Source of the DNA: Henricia sp. BOLD:AAB3569
Taxonomy: Eukaryota; Echinodermata; Asteroidea; Spinulosida; Echinasteridae
Direction of reading: 5' to 3'
NCBI GenBank assembly: GCA_037783545.1
Contig: JBBELK010000011.1
Coordinates: 1,652,068 to 1,716,067 of the forward strand
DNA: 64,000 nucleotides
Below the pieces are notes generated by a model. It searched no databases, had not been told where the DNA came from, and saw only the letters and a list, made by a program, of their open reading frames with translations. Made by a program: the position numbers and the translations under genes. Shown piece after piece: positions 28,889 to 40,553 of the stretch; the stretch's first letter is position 1; every line of letters begins with the position of its first letter.

Positions 28889-29480
28889 TACACTCCACCA
28901 AAAAAGGTGCTGTCACCAGTAAGACATTTGTAGATATTTATTATGAAATTGGATTTAATGTAGGAAAATAATATATCAAATTTTAGCTGAACATATCACT
29001 CAAAGGAATAGAGCTCAACGGAGTCCATGATGGCAAGCTTCACGGAACAGGAATGCAACAAAGGAGTGTGGGGTCAGAATGAAAAACACCAAAAAACAAC
29101 GATGTCAACTTTATTGCACTCGAGCAAGGGGAGTTACAGTTCAGTATTTTGCTTCCACCATACCTAATGCAATAGCACGATCTGAGATTGGACAATTTAC
29201 CCATTTTGATTTGGATGTTTTTGACAAGACATTGATAAATCCAAACTCACTTAAAAATGTCCTAATTGTCTACACACAAATTGCCCAAATCACAAGTTGC
29301 ATTGTTCTTTGGTGTTTTTCATTCTGAGCCCACACTCCTTTGTTGCATTCCTGTTCACTGAAGCTTGCCATCATGATATCTCTTGAGCTCTATTCCTTTG
29401 AGGGATATGTTCAGCTAAAATTTCATAATAAATATCTACAAATGTCTTACTGGTGACAGCACCTTTTTTGGTCGAGTGTA
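28889..29480. mobile_element. Foldback DNA element with TA ends
   Basis: Inverted arms 28889-29092 and 29304-29480 share ACACTC ends, AAAAAAGGTGCTGTCACCAG and an ATGGCAAGCTTCA block. The left arm has an extra stretch near 28950-28975. The unique centre is about 210 bp. It carries no transposase and begins 95 bp after the LTN1 stop codon, so it may lie in the 3' untranslated region. Confidence 0.78.
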
Positions 29481-30299
29481 TGAAGACTTCCTTTGCAAAA
29501 AACAGATAAATGGCGTTCAAGATATTTCATGTACCTGAATATTTTTTGTTGTGCCTCTTAAAAACTATCCAACAAAATGTAAATAAGAGGTATAAAATTG
29601 GTAAAAGCAAGTCTCTTGTGCAGATTGAATGCTTCCTTGATGCATTTTGAAGATTATTTTTTGAAAAGCATAACAGAAAATCTTGAGGTACGTGAAATAT
29701 CTTGAAATGGATTTATCCGTTTTTGCAAATGAACTCGTATGTGGTACTTTTTATGATGAAATTATTTCTGTTTTGACGTTTCACTGGTATATTCTTGTAA
29801 ATAAATCGGCACAAATTAACAATTCACTTTTATCTCAATTTGGTTTTTAGGATTTTCATTTAAAAAAAAAAAAATTGAAGCTTAAAATGATTTGGTTCTT
29901 TTTAATGCAAATGGTAAATACAACAATTAAAAATCTATAAATGGTCAAAATCAAGATGAGAAAGTTAGAGTACATACAAAAATCACCATGTATGAACAAT
30001 TTGTACCAATTCCAGAATCATAAAATCCCTGCCTTTTAACATGTTTAGCTTTAACAAAGCTTAATTTCAGTAAAATATACCCGCTATTAAACACAGATTT
30101 CCAGTTAACAAATTAACACCAAAATACACACATTATTTTTGCATAAAAATACATAATGGAGATAGTAATTCATGACAAGTACAAAAACATTTGAGTCCAA
30201 TTTCATTTGTGGCAATTATTATATCTTGAATTTTTTTGTTAATAAACTACAGCTAACTGTAATGGTAATGAAACACGGCATGTCTAGGTAAAGATGTTT
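29481..30299. other. AT-rich intergenic, no gene seen
   Basis: No recognisable gene or element was found between LTN1 and the MITE near the MGST3 3' end. Confidence 0.45.
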
Positions 30300-30656
30300 T
30301 TAAAGATAGTATACATGATTGGTAAACTGTTACAAATAGTTTAATCCCTGTGTGACTGAAGATATGCATGATTAAAACCAACCTGAGCAAAAACCAGCTC
30401 CGTACTTCGTCTAACTTTTGAGAAAACTACTTCGCCCTGTGGACGAAGTAATTTAATTTGGGGCGAAATGGTTTTGGGGCAAATTGAATTTTCGTCTCAT
30501 GAGACGAAAACTAATTGTTTACTCATTTCTCAAAGACTATAGCACTTGAGACAAAACCATTTTAGGGGAATTTTTTTACGGTCATCATGTTTATATTGCA
30601 TAAATCTGTGAACATTTCTGATTTTCGAGATTACCAATGATGTATACTGCCTTTAA
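30300..30656 (-). mobile_element. TTAA MITE, short form
   Basis: A 357-bp member of the family at 104-1618, in opposite orientation, with TTAA at both ends (30300-30303 and 30653-30656). Terminal repeats read TTAAAGRTAGTATACATGAT. In place of the array the middle has isolated ACTTCGCCC- and GGGGCGAAATGG-type motifs. Confidence 0.85.
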
Positions 30657-30853
30657 GTATGAATAATGGATAATTTTTTTCACGTGATAGCCAATCCCAA
30701 TCAGTGAGGAACATCTGCAATACCGTGATTCGAGACCACCAGTTGGCTTCATCGCTCAATTCGAATCCCTGCATCCAAACTCAAATGGACATTTGTATTG
30801 AAGATGTTTGTTAGACTTAAAAATCAATGATGCTCCATTTACTTTATGAAGAC

Positions 30854-33608
30854 CTACAAGATACCAAGCAAGTGAAGAGCCAGTGAGATTGTGGTCCCAA
30901 TTAAAGCAAAAAGCCCAAAGTATCCATATGCACCGTTCAGACGCTTTTCTGGATCTGAAACAAAATTTTTTTTAAAAAATATTAAAAATTTATTTTTTAA
31001 AGATCGTTTGAAAAATACAATTTTCAACAGAGAATATTAATTTTTTTGCCAATAAGTGACAACTTCGCAAAAGCACTCCTCTTCGGCAGCAAGAGGGCTT
31101 ATGTTTATGATGTTTGGTCTTAGACAATAGTCATTAGCTCAGGAGGCTTACATGGCATCGAATATTGCCATATAAAACATTCTTTTACAAGTTAATAAAT
31201 TGCTATGTACTTGTTGTAGGTGGTCCAATAATTTTTCCCAAGGCTGTATATTCGTTGTCACATCATTTAAATAAGAAAGACTGTTCACAACATGGCCGCC
31301 GATGCAAAATGTCTATTCAGATAATACTTGCCTCCAGTGTAATATCCACGAGCGTAGGAGATGCGACTGACGACCCACACAAAGCCACTGAAGGCAGCAA
31401 TTCGCTGAGAGAAGAATCGGACAAGAAATTCACATATGTTAGTTTTACAACAAAGTAAAACTAAAAAGGCAGTCTAAAGTTGTCAACATTTTCACGGTTC
31501 TACAAAGCGAAGAAGGGGGGAGGGAGTCCAGGGCCGCATAGGACTTTATGTGCACTGTAAGTTGTTGACATTTTATGGTAGGAACAAAATTGTTCAGTGT
31601 TTACACTGGTCCCCCGATAAGAATGCGTCAGTGTTAACCGCAATGATCCTGAGTGCCGCGTTTACATTCTGTAGTTGATCTCGAGCTCGGTGCCAGAAGT
31701 TGCAGTCAAAGGTCATGCTCTATGTGTGTATGTACTGATCAATGTGTGCATGGGTTGTGGATGTGCAGTGTACAAGGCCACTTGAATTTCGCGGGCTTTC
31801 CCCCCGCTACGGCTGTGGAGCAGATGTGGCAGGTTGCGGTAAAGATTAATTGCTTACCTAACCGCAAACTGATCCCGAGCTCGGGATCGAACCCTCCGCC
31901 AACGCGAGACCAAAATCTCGGGGTCTGATCCGGGGCCAATTTGGTTCCGAGAGCGTTTACACTCAGTTGTGATCCGGGGCTGATCCCGAGCTCGGGATCA
32001 AGTGTGGAGAGAGGCAATTCATGGCAACCTGCTCAGTAACAAGTACTTACAGGATGCTGCAGTCCACCGAGAAGTAGAAACGTCAGGGCATAGCCGACAA
32101 CCTCCAATCTAAAAAGAGGGAAATAATTCCATCTTTCAATGAATGAAAATATATTCGCTCCATTGAACGAATGAAAAACATTCATTGTTTGTTTTATATA
32201 ACTCCTAAAGAGATCATTGTCATTTGATAGCTTGAGAATATGAACAAGTACTAGTCCCTGACATCCCTCGGATCACAATGACCGAATCCGAATCATCTAC
32301 CACACATGCGTCTTACGCAAATGCGTCTGCTTCAACGTCGTACAATATCACGCGCTTGCATTAAAAGTGCATGCAGTGCACACGCCGTGCAATGGAAAAA
32401 ATTATATGAAACAAAAATGCACGGTTGGCGACGAAGCATTAAATTGTTAAATTATTTAACGCCATTGTCCAATGACCTGCTATTGTCCAATCAAATGACA
32501 GGGATCTACTTGGGCGTTAAATACAGTCGTAAATTTCCACTAATAAATACTCACGTGTTTTGATGAGCTCTTTGAATGCAATTAAAGATCTGGTGTGTGT
32601 CGCTGTACATAGTCGGATACTGTATTAAATAATAAAGGAATAATTGTAAATTTTAATCGTGATTTAGTAATGTCTTAAATGGGGAAGTTGTTTATTGGGT
32701 TTAGTTTTTTCCTAACATTAGCAAAACGAAAGGTGGGAAAGAATTCCGTTTACTGGTCGACACTTATTCTCCTTATAATGACTTAATAACCACCAAAACG
32801 TGTAAATAATTGATGGGAAAGTGATTTTTACTTTTTTAAGAGTGAAAAATATTCAACAATTTCCCTGAAAATACTTGTTCTGCCCTGTTCCATAGACTTA
32901 ACACACGGCGCGGATGCCTCAGTGGCGACCAGAATTTATGCAAATGTTTCCATTAAAATAAATTAACAGCTAGTATTAATGGCAGTAAACCCTAGTGCAG
33001 ATTTGATGGAAAATCTAAACTTAGTTAAAGGGGAAAATTGGTATAAATACCGAACATGATCAGTGATGATAATGCCCCAGAAAGGAGTAACTATATAGAA
33101 TACAGGGCCACTTGGAAGTTGACCCCCGGGTTACTGGCAAATTTTCCCTTTTAAAAAAATCCCTCACCATTGTGTTATATCAATAAGCCAGTTAAATACA
33201 ATTCCCACTGAACTAGAGGGTCAACTTCCAAGTGGCCCTGCATTCTATAGTTGTACCAACACTTTTTATGTCATGCTCCATAGATTAGTGTCTCAACTAG
33301 CGAATGTGTTTGGTAGTTTTTCCCTCACACCCGCCCCCCTTCCCCACCACGCCCATCTTCCCCACCACGCCCACCTGTTCCCTCCCCCACCTGCACGTAC
33401 CACGCCTGCATCATAATGTACACCTGTACCTGTTCGGTGCACGGATCCACAGACGTAGTAGACTGCACTATTTACCTACCTTCACGTCGTATTTCTTGCG
33501 ACCCTGTCCAACTTTCACGGCCATCCAGGACACGACGACAAAACTGAAGACCACAACCAAAACCACGTACCCATAATCGGGCGGTAACATCTCGACTAAC
33601 TCTGCCAT
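30854..33608 (-). CDS. MGST3: Microsomal glutathione S-transferase 3-like
   Basis: Five exons on the minus strand: 33608-33480, 32619-32555, 32108-32051, 31404-31332 and 30954-30854, with consistent phases, giving 141 residues (the vertebrate protein is about 150). This is a MAPEG-family membrane protein of the endoplasmic reticulum with glutathione transferase/peroxidase activity. Visible features are PDYGYVVLVVVFSFVVVSW (first membrane segment), GRKKYDVK, the family signature FNCIQRAHQNT, LEVVGYALTFLLLGGLQHP, RISYARGYYTG, and a last segment ending in HLLGIL. Intron 4 has a GC donor (GGAG/GCAAGT) with a normal AG acceptor. Introns contain dispersed repeats. The C-terminal cysteine-rich end of the vertebrate protein is missing. 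Confidence 0.92.
31590..32040. repeat. GC-rich palindrome-containing intron segment
   Basis: In MGST3 intron 3. The palindrome GATCCCGAGCTCGGGATC occurs near 31871 and again near 31982, with a related form near 31679. GTTTACAC motifs lie near both ends, in inverted orientation. It is probably a degenerate mobile element. Confidence 0.5.
33089..33252. mobile_element. Short inverted-repeat element
   Basis: The ends are inverted copies, CAGGGCCACTTGGAAGTTGA on the left and its complement on the right, about 40 bp each, around a 75-bp centre. It lies in MGST3 intron 1. Confidence 0.75.
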
Positions 33609-34394
33609 GTCGCGTCGGTGATTCAGCAAATTCTAGCGTTTGCGTCGGCTTTTATTTAGCAGAAGATGCAAACAAACCTCACCGACCAAACGACAAAGCG
33701 CCCTCTTTCGGTATTACTTAACCTAGAACTGGGGCATATGTACATATAGACTGGTTCCCGCCCCACATATTCCACATACAACGACTGAATATGAGGACCG
33801 GCTACTGTGGTGTCTAAAATAGCACTTTAAGCATTACGTCATGCATTTATTTTTAGAAGCACATAACCGTTCATTTTCAAAGTGCGCTGCGCGCTATATG
33901 GCATGAGTGTACAACAATTTGAAAGGGGTTATTCCTTATTTGACCAATACAAATTTAATATATTAACCTTAAAATATTAAATATGCCCATTTTAATATAC
34001 ATGTAGGATAGCATCAAAAAGAAAATTCAAACCTTGTCTGCATCACCCAGTGATTAGTTTTAATCTGCTGTTGCAATCCCGTAACTATAGCCACTGAAAG
34101 CCACTGGGTATAGTCCGTGGCATCACCATAAATACACACGCACATATGTACGCGTGTGGCCGCACACGACGTCAATTCAAATTCTCGAAACAATGACGAA
34201 GTGTACCCGACGAATAACGGTAACGTCCGGACGACCGGACGTGCATTCGGGTAACTTCGGAAAAAGGAGGAATTCCTCCTGTTTCAAAATGGCGAAATTG
34301 GCGGCTGCCGGACCTTAAATTCAGTCTATAGTCAAAAGATTTTTGGTCCGGGTACCAGACTAATGTACATATCCAATATGCGTGCTGCAACTTT
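33609..34394. other. Upstream of MGST3, no further gene seen
   Basis: The MGST3 5' untranslated region and promoter should lie at the left of this stretch. A segment at 33752-33806 (CCACATATTCCACATACAAC) recurs at 39149-39197. Nothing else was recognised. Confidence 0.45.
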
Positions 34395-34745
34395 AACAGG
34401 TGGACATGAAAAACATGGCTAGCGCAATAACTTGCCGACCAAACTTCACCTGATAGTTCTTGATAACCTTACCTTGCATGCGTCTATGGAATTTGTCCAT
34501 AAAAGTCTTGAAAATCCATCTTCCCGTTCCACCACGTGCATATATGCAGGTATAATCAGGGCATACAGCACTCTCAGCAGATATCAAGTCAGTTTCAGAT
34601 AGGTATATATCGTTTTCACATTTTTTCCCCAACTTTTCCTTGCATATATCAAGATTTTAGGCACATAATTACAAGGTTATCTATCAGACGAAGTTTGGTG
34701 AGGATTGGGCGGCAGGTTATTTCGCTAGCCAAGTTTTAATGTCAT
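34395..34745. repeat. Imperfect inverted repeat
   Basis: GGCTAGCGCAATAACTTGCC on the left is mirrored by GGCAGGTTATTTCGCTAGCC on the right. Each arm continues for about 80 bp through an ACCAAACTTC motif and its complement. Confidence 0.6.
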
Positions 34746-35056
34746 GTGTTAAAGTTGCTGCAAGAAGACGATATTGCTAAATCACGCTTCTATGGTGGGC
34801 ATTACTGAAACCACAATGGGTATCGAACCTGCAACCCCAACTTTTCATAAAACAAGTTAATATATCACTCAATAAAAACACTAAAACCAGTAACTGCTAA
34901 AATTCAACTAATTCAAAATCCAGTCAGACTTGTATTTAGTCAAGTTTTATTAAAAAAACATTATGGTGAAATAAATAAATAACATATATAGATAAAAAAG
35001 AAGTTATATTTCTTAGTACATCACCAGTACTGGACTTATTTATTCAAATCGGAAAA

Positions 35057-35454
35057 AATACCATACACCCTCGCCAGTTGAGACTCCATGCACTAAGTCT
35101 TTCTTCGGAAGGGATGTAAAGCCGTTGGTTCAGTGTATTAGGTATAAATGGTAACGCACTCTAAAGACCCCAGAGCATTCTTTCGTTAAGAGCAAGGGGA
35201 TTCCCCAGTGTCTCTGGCCATTTATAATTCTAATTCTACATGGGTTTCTTCACGCGTGCAATGAGCACTATTGAGGAATCCTTGGTATGAATACCAGAAA
35301 TGAATAATAATAATAATAAAAATCCTAAGTGTTTTCAAAGGAAAATTTGAAATTTTCTCACTGCTAAATTCATGTTTCCTCACCATATTTACACTTTCTG
35401 GGGTGTTATCAGGTCATATTGTAAAGAATTAGTGGCGAGGGTGTATGGTATTTA
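35057..35454. mobile_element. Inverted-repeat element interrupted by a SINE
   Basis: The ends are inverted copies (ATACCATACACCCTCGCCA and its complement). The relative at 37696-37902 has the same interior without the SINE. Confidence 0.7.
35099..35316 (+). mobile_element. 5'-truncated SINE
   Basis: Starts inside the family body at CTTCGGAAGGGATGTAAAGC and ends with GGTATGAATACCAGAAATGA and an AATAATAATAATAATAAAA tail. It lacks the tRNA head and is inserted in the element at 35057-35454. Confidence 0.8.
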
Positions 35455-35860
35455 TACCTTCAAATCAATCATGCAAATATTGCAACATTTGGATAAAGTA
35501 ACTCGGCTGCAAATTTCATTCTGCCCTGTAGCCATGTTTTTAATTGCGACCATGTAGCATAACCAGAAACGTGTTTGTGACGATCGAAGCTGATCATTGG
35601 CTAATCCAGAAATGACGTCATAAACTTGTTTCTGGTTTTGAACGCCAAAACGGGTCCCATTTGTCATGATCCAATCAAAGTTGGAGTAACGATGCGTGTG
35701 CAGCGCTCTTAACTGCCCCAATTTCATTCTGACAAAATGGCGACTAGTAATGTATCTTGGATCGTCTGTAAATATTTTTCTCATTTTAATTTGGTTTAAG
35801 AATATACAACAAGGAAACTAACGTTTACTTTAAAAAGAAAGTACATACCACCATTTTTAT

Positions 35861-36003
35861 TTACAGGCAGAGGCTCATCAGCAATGCGCGCGCCAAATTC
35901 GTGCCACGAAATACGCAGCTCCATGCCTTAATTTGCTATGGAGCTGCGCATTTTGTGGCACGAATTTGGCGAGAGCGCATTGCTGACGAGCCTCTGCCTT
36001 TAA
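35861..36003. mobile_element. Palindromic TTAA MITE, copy 2
   Basis: A 143-bp near-palindrome of the 12894-13034 family. Its right TTAA (36000-36003) is also the left TTAA of the next MITE, so the two elements abut and share one target sequence. Confidence 0.85.
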
Positions 36004-36341
36004 AGGTAGAACACATGATTGGTAAACCGTTACAAATAGTTTCATCTCCTTGAGTGATTGAAGATATGCATGATTAAAACCAACCTGAGAAAAAGTCAGC
36101 TCCGTACTTTATCTAACGTTTGAGAAAAAAGCTATCCAGTCACTTCACCCTGAATCACAGCCTGTGTACGAAGTGGTGTTTGGGCGAAATTAATTGTTTT
36201 ACTCATTTCTCAAAGAACATAACACTTCAGACAAAACCATTTCAAGTTTTCTGCCGTCATCATGTTTATATCGTGTAAGTTATGTGTAAATCTGTGAATA
36301 TTTCTGATTTTCGAGATACCAATCATGTGTTCTACCTTTAA
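36000..36341 (-). mobile_element. TTAA MITE, short form with one minisatellite unit
   Basis: A 342-bp member of the 104-1618 family. Terminal repeats TTAAAGGTAGAACACATGAT are inverted at both ends. On the minus strand the middle reads TTTCGCCCAAACACCACTTC: one complete unit of the 16-bp minisatellite in single copy. Confidence 0.87.
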
Positions 36342-36434
36342 TCTCACACAGAAAAACAAAGAATAACTAGAGAGGCTAAATCTAAAATTTGGATCATTGA
36401 TCATGTTGACTGTCCGAAACAAGCTCATAGATCG

Positions 36435-37506
36435 TTAAATCAGTTGCACGCGGCGCAGCATTGAGAGCATCATGAGCGAGATTATGATGCGAACAGCCGA
36501 AGCGGACACCGGAGACGCACCGCTAAGCTCCGTGCATTGCTGCAGCAGTTCCGGTACGGCCTCCGCCACCTGCTTGACGTTCGCATTCGTGGGCTCGAAA
36601 GCCACCGACAGGTAGTTGACTTCATCAGGTACCAAGAGTCCACTCGGTTGTTGTCGTTTCAGGAAGGTGATAAAAGTTTGGTTTACCGGGAGATTGGTGT
36701 GGTGGCATGAAGTCAACTCCCCAGCTTCGGAAATATTGACCCGGTCTGGTAGGCTTTCTCCCTTGATAGGACAGAATATTTCCATCTCCGCAATGTAGGC
36801 CTAGAATAATTATAAAACCGACAAAAATACGTTGTTGATTTAATTCAAATTTTAAATGGTACATGAGAGATTTTAGCCCGAGCGAAGTCTAGTCAATGAT
36901 GGTTAGTAGAGGCTAGTCGGCTATAGACCCTATTTGCTCGGCAGCCATCTTGAGGACAGTCACATGTCACCGTGAGTTATTCTTTCTGGATGTATTATTT
37001 CATCAATAATGACACCTGCCCCCTCCTACCCGATATGGCCGCTGATGTAAATTTAAGGGTTTACTTGGAACCGTCGCAAGAAGCATGTGACAAAGTCATG
37101 GCAATCTAGGGATATTATAGCCTTTAGTCAAGGCGTCCGTGGCGAGTTATATATTCGCGCGCGGTCAGTTTGCCAACACTTGAGAAAAGACTAGCACGCA
37201 CGGACTGTCTGCAGTGTGAGCGCTAGTCTTTCCTCGAGCGCTAGTAAAACTGAACAAAATAAACCTTGCCACAGACGCCTTGACTAAAGGCTAGGGACAT
37301 TACTGAGCCAACTTTACCTTGGTTAACATGGGATCGTCTGGCATCGGGTAGTGCGCAATGATTTCACCGTACACAATGATCCCTGCTTCTTCCGCTTGCT
37401 CGGCCAAAGTCATCGGCTGCCAGTCGGCGATACTGCACGGTCGAACGATTCGCGGTCCGACCGTCATCAGAACGGCGAGCACGGCCAAGACATGGAATTG
37501 TTTCAT
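36435..37506 (-). CDS. Secreted CCDC3/favine-like protein
   Basis: Two exons, 37506-37318 and 36800-36435, joined in phase 0 (donor AAG/GTAAAG, acceptor CTAG/GCCTAC), give 184 residues. Residues 1-23 are a signal peptide. The remainder resembles the N-terminal domain of CCDC3 (favine): a cysteine and tryptophan (CSIADWQPMT), IIVYGEIIAHYP, then AEMEIFCP, LTSCHH, FLKRQQPSGLLVPDEVNYL and LLQQC. The coiled coil that names the family is absent. Instead the protein ends in ASPVSASAVRIIISLMMLSM plus a short basic tail, which could be a GPI-attachment signal or a membrane anchor. Assignment is by remembered family pattern and is moderately secure. The exon structure is well supported. Confidence 0.7.
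37118..37293. mobile_element. Foldback element in CCDC3-like intron
   Basis: The ends are inverted copies: TAGCCTTTAGTCAAGGCGTC on the left and its complement with one mismatch on the right. A second inner inverted repeat surrounds AAAGACTAGC/GCTAGTCTTT. Confidence 0.75.
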
Positions 37507-37695
37507 CCTGAAAACTTTGATTCTGCGAATATCAATAAAAATATGAACACCATTTAATATTGGATTTAGATTATGGCGTCAGCCCATGGTCAGCCCGATT
37601 CAGACATTGTCAGCTTACAACAAGAAATGAAGGATTCCCCAGATCTGCAGAATGCACAGATAATAGTTTTTCGAAGTGTAATCAAATTGGAAAAA

Positions 37696-37902
37696 CTACC
37701 ATATAAATTCGCCAGAACGACTCCATGCTATGCACTAATAAGTCTGTGGAGCATGACATAAAAAAACTACGTGTTTTCAAAGAGAAACCTGATATTTTCT
37801 TATTGATAAAGTCATGTTTCCTAACCAAATTTACACTTTCTGGGGCATTATCATCTTCATGTCATATTATTACTAGGGAGAATTAGTGGCGAAGGGAAGG
37901 TG
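37696..37902. mobile_element. Relative of the 35.06-kb element, no SINE
   Basis: Shares GACTCCATGC, GTGTTTTCAAAG, TCATGTTTCCT and AATTTACACTTTCTGGGG in the same order as 35057-35454 but is continuous where the SINE lies in the other copy. Confidence 0.65.
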
Positions 37903-38146
37903 AGCGATTTTTTTTTCGTACCACATATTCGCTATGGGACCGCAATCTAAGCATCTGATTGGTCCGCTGGCCAGCGCCCTCATTAACATTAGCCTAGTTA
38001 ATCAGATCGCGCGTACATGCGTGCACGAATAAGGCGTACACATGTATTACTACTAACTAATACTAGTGCCTATTTATACCATCAAATTTTCAATGCAAGG
38101 CTTCTCGTTTCAAATTTTGATTTAATTTATGACAGGAGAATAAGCA

Positions 38147-38286
38147 TTAAAGGCACAGGCTCGTCAGCAATGCGCGCCCGCCAAATGTGTGCCACGCAAT
38201 ACGCAGCTCCATAGCAAAGGCATGGAGCTGCGTGTTTCGAGCACGAATTTGGCGGGCGCGCATTGCTGACGAGCCTGTGCCTTTAA
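38147..38286. mobile_element. Palindromic TTAA MITE, copy 3
   Basis: A 140-bp near-perfect palindrome with TTAA at both ends (38147-38150 and 38283-38286). It reads AAGGCACAGGCTCGTCAGCA inward from the left, complementary from the right. Confidence 0.88.
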
Positions 38287-39559
38287 GTGACTAAAACAAC
38301 AAAATAATGCACCCAACACAGGAACCATGACAACTGTACTAGCAAGAACAAAATTATTGTCAGACAAAATATTTGAAATATTAAGACAAAGAAAATTTCC
38401 CTCACCCAAATATTTGCAACGATGGCGAACCTTTTCCTTCGCAGTTGGAGTTGGTACGTCTGTCGATCGGTAAAATAAGGTACGATGTTGACTTTGGTGA
38501 AAATTTACCTCGCTATAGGCCTTCTTCATTCGCAGTCAGTACTGTCTGTCGAGTGTCGATAGTGTTGTTGTATTGCCCTTTTTATAGCTCCATGCATGTA
38601 CATAGAATAGATTGCTTCATCAGAAATCGCTCTTGATACCGGAAAACAGTCTGTCACAATAGACTGCCGAAGTGAATACGTCATCTTTTGTTGGTTGCCT
38701 TGTACTGTAGGCAATTGGCTCTACACTAAAAAAAAATCACTGAACCGTGTCCCTGTGGCAGTGCTTTTGCAATGGTTTCCCGACGCGACTCTGCGCCATG
38801 AGCATCTTTTTTGATGGATACCGGCGCATTATAAATTTTCATTATTATTTATTATTATTATTATAAGTGGCTGTCTATATAATTGTGCACGCAAGGTCAA
38901 AGTCGTGCCTGTCAGCGATAAGCTCCATAGTCTGTGCCGTGGACGGTACGGTATGCGGTACGGTCCATATTTGTTTCGCTCCATCGCCCCCGGCCTCGCT
39001 CGGTGCCTGGTACGAGCGAAAATATTTGTTGGATTCCCGGTATCTATATCCACGGATTATATTTATATATACGTCCGTGCCGATATCCCGTACGTAACCC
39101 GACTGCCGCGAGAGGGCGTATTTGCGACTAACCGCTAAACTGTTTCCCGCTCCACATATTCCACATACAACGACTGAATATGAGAATCGGTCGTGGAATT
39201 TGTTGGTCCTAGTCCCGTTACCAGATCGTGTTGTAATAATATTTGTCTGTCTCTCAAATAAAATCACGTTTATAGGCTCCATTGTCAAGTGATTTTTTTT
39301 TTTTTCAGTGTCGGCTGAACCGGGGACTCCATCCAGTCGAAGACCCAACATGAATTTATGAACCTATAGGCCCTAGGCCTAAGCTTGAACAACAGAAATA
39401 TTTAGTGAACAACAAAAATATATGTTAATTATGTATGCTAGCAGGCCACGTCCCTTTCCATTCTCCAGCGTGGCAGCGTTTAATTAAATTATAAATAGGC
39501 CTATGTATAATTTGCAAGATAAAACTTTTTACAGATTCGTGGAATAAGAGTGTAACATA
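38287..39559. other. Intergenic, no gene seen
   Basis: Includes a segment at 39149-39197 shared with 33752-33806 and short ATTATT runs near 38840. No exon, RNA gene or complete element was recognised. Confidence 0.4.
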
Positions 39560-39720
39560 TCTAAAGCGGGCCTCCCACTGTGCGATTTTTGCCACGATTC
39601 CCCTACGAATTGGTACGATTATCGGAGACTGCCTATAGACTCTACACACAATCGTACCAAATCGTAGCTAATCGTACCTAAATTGTGGCAAAAGACGCAC
39701 AGTTGGAGGCCCGCTTTAGA
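39560..39720. mobile_element. Foldback MITE (CTAAAGCGGGCCTCC family)
   Basis: A 161-bp element with arms of about 45 bp. TCTAAAGCGGGCCTCCCACT on the left is complementary to the right end, and there are inner CGTACCAA/TTGGTACG repeats. A partial copy lies at 41065-41106. Confidence 0.78.
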
Positions 39721-40553
39721 TGCATCAATGCTCCAGAAAACACCTTGAAAATCTATATATGGATTTTGTGTACAAGTGAATGGTAATTAGAAAACCACCT
39801 TCGGTTGTCAATTTCGAAGTTATTTCGGTGATCTCGAAGCCATGTCTATGCCCCTCGGCTTCCGCCTCGGAGCATGGTCATGGCTTTCAGATCACCTTGG
39901 GCCTATAATCTTAACCATGCCCCTCATTGCAGTCAATATTTGTATAGTATACACCGTAAAAAGGTGCACCGTCTCCAGATTTTCTTGAAATTTGATTTTC
40001 TCCCAAAAATACTATTCACGACAAGAAAACAAACAAATTAGAAATATAAGGTGAACATTTGAGAATAAGTTAACGACTTGACCTGATATCACGCTGTTTC
40101 GCTTCCATACTGGAATTCGAAATCGGACTGAAGTTTGCTTTTCCTACTAAACAATAAATACTAATAGCTGTAGCATAATTTCTACTCGCACTTGAACCTC
40201 CATGTAAAATATCCAAATGCAAGGCATTGGATGCACAAGAAATACAGCCATACTGCCACGGTAGTCAGGGGGCCCAGTTTTATTCATATAAGGGCCATAA
40301 GCATTCATGTAAATTAAGTTATTTTCTACATTCTTGTTAAAAAAAGTTTACACAAGGAACAATGCTCAAAGAGTCTATTGATTTAATGCACCTGGTTGTT
40401 TTCACAAACAATACCATATCAAAATGAACGTTGGACATTGATCTTGTTTCAAAAACTGGTGAGCTTGCGCCAGTATTTTGCTGATATTAGACTGACTATA
40501 GGATAAGGGTGACAATTGTCAAAAAAATCTTCCTTCCTTTTACGATCTCGATC
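39721..40553. other. Upstream of NAAA
   Basis: 39721-39800 belongs to the dispersed GATGCATCAATG family. The remainder should include the NAAA promoter; no clear TATA element stands out. Confidence 0.4.

Noticed and set aside
33304-33576. Plus-strand proline- and threonine-rich open frame
   Set aside because: It is antisense to MGST3 exon 1, which is well supported by splice phase and homology.
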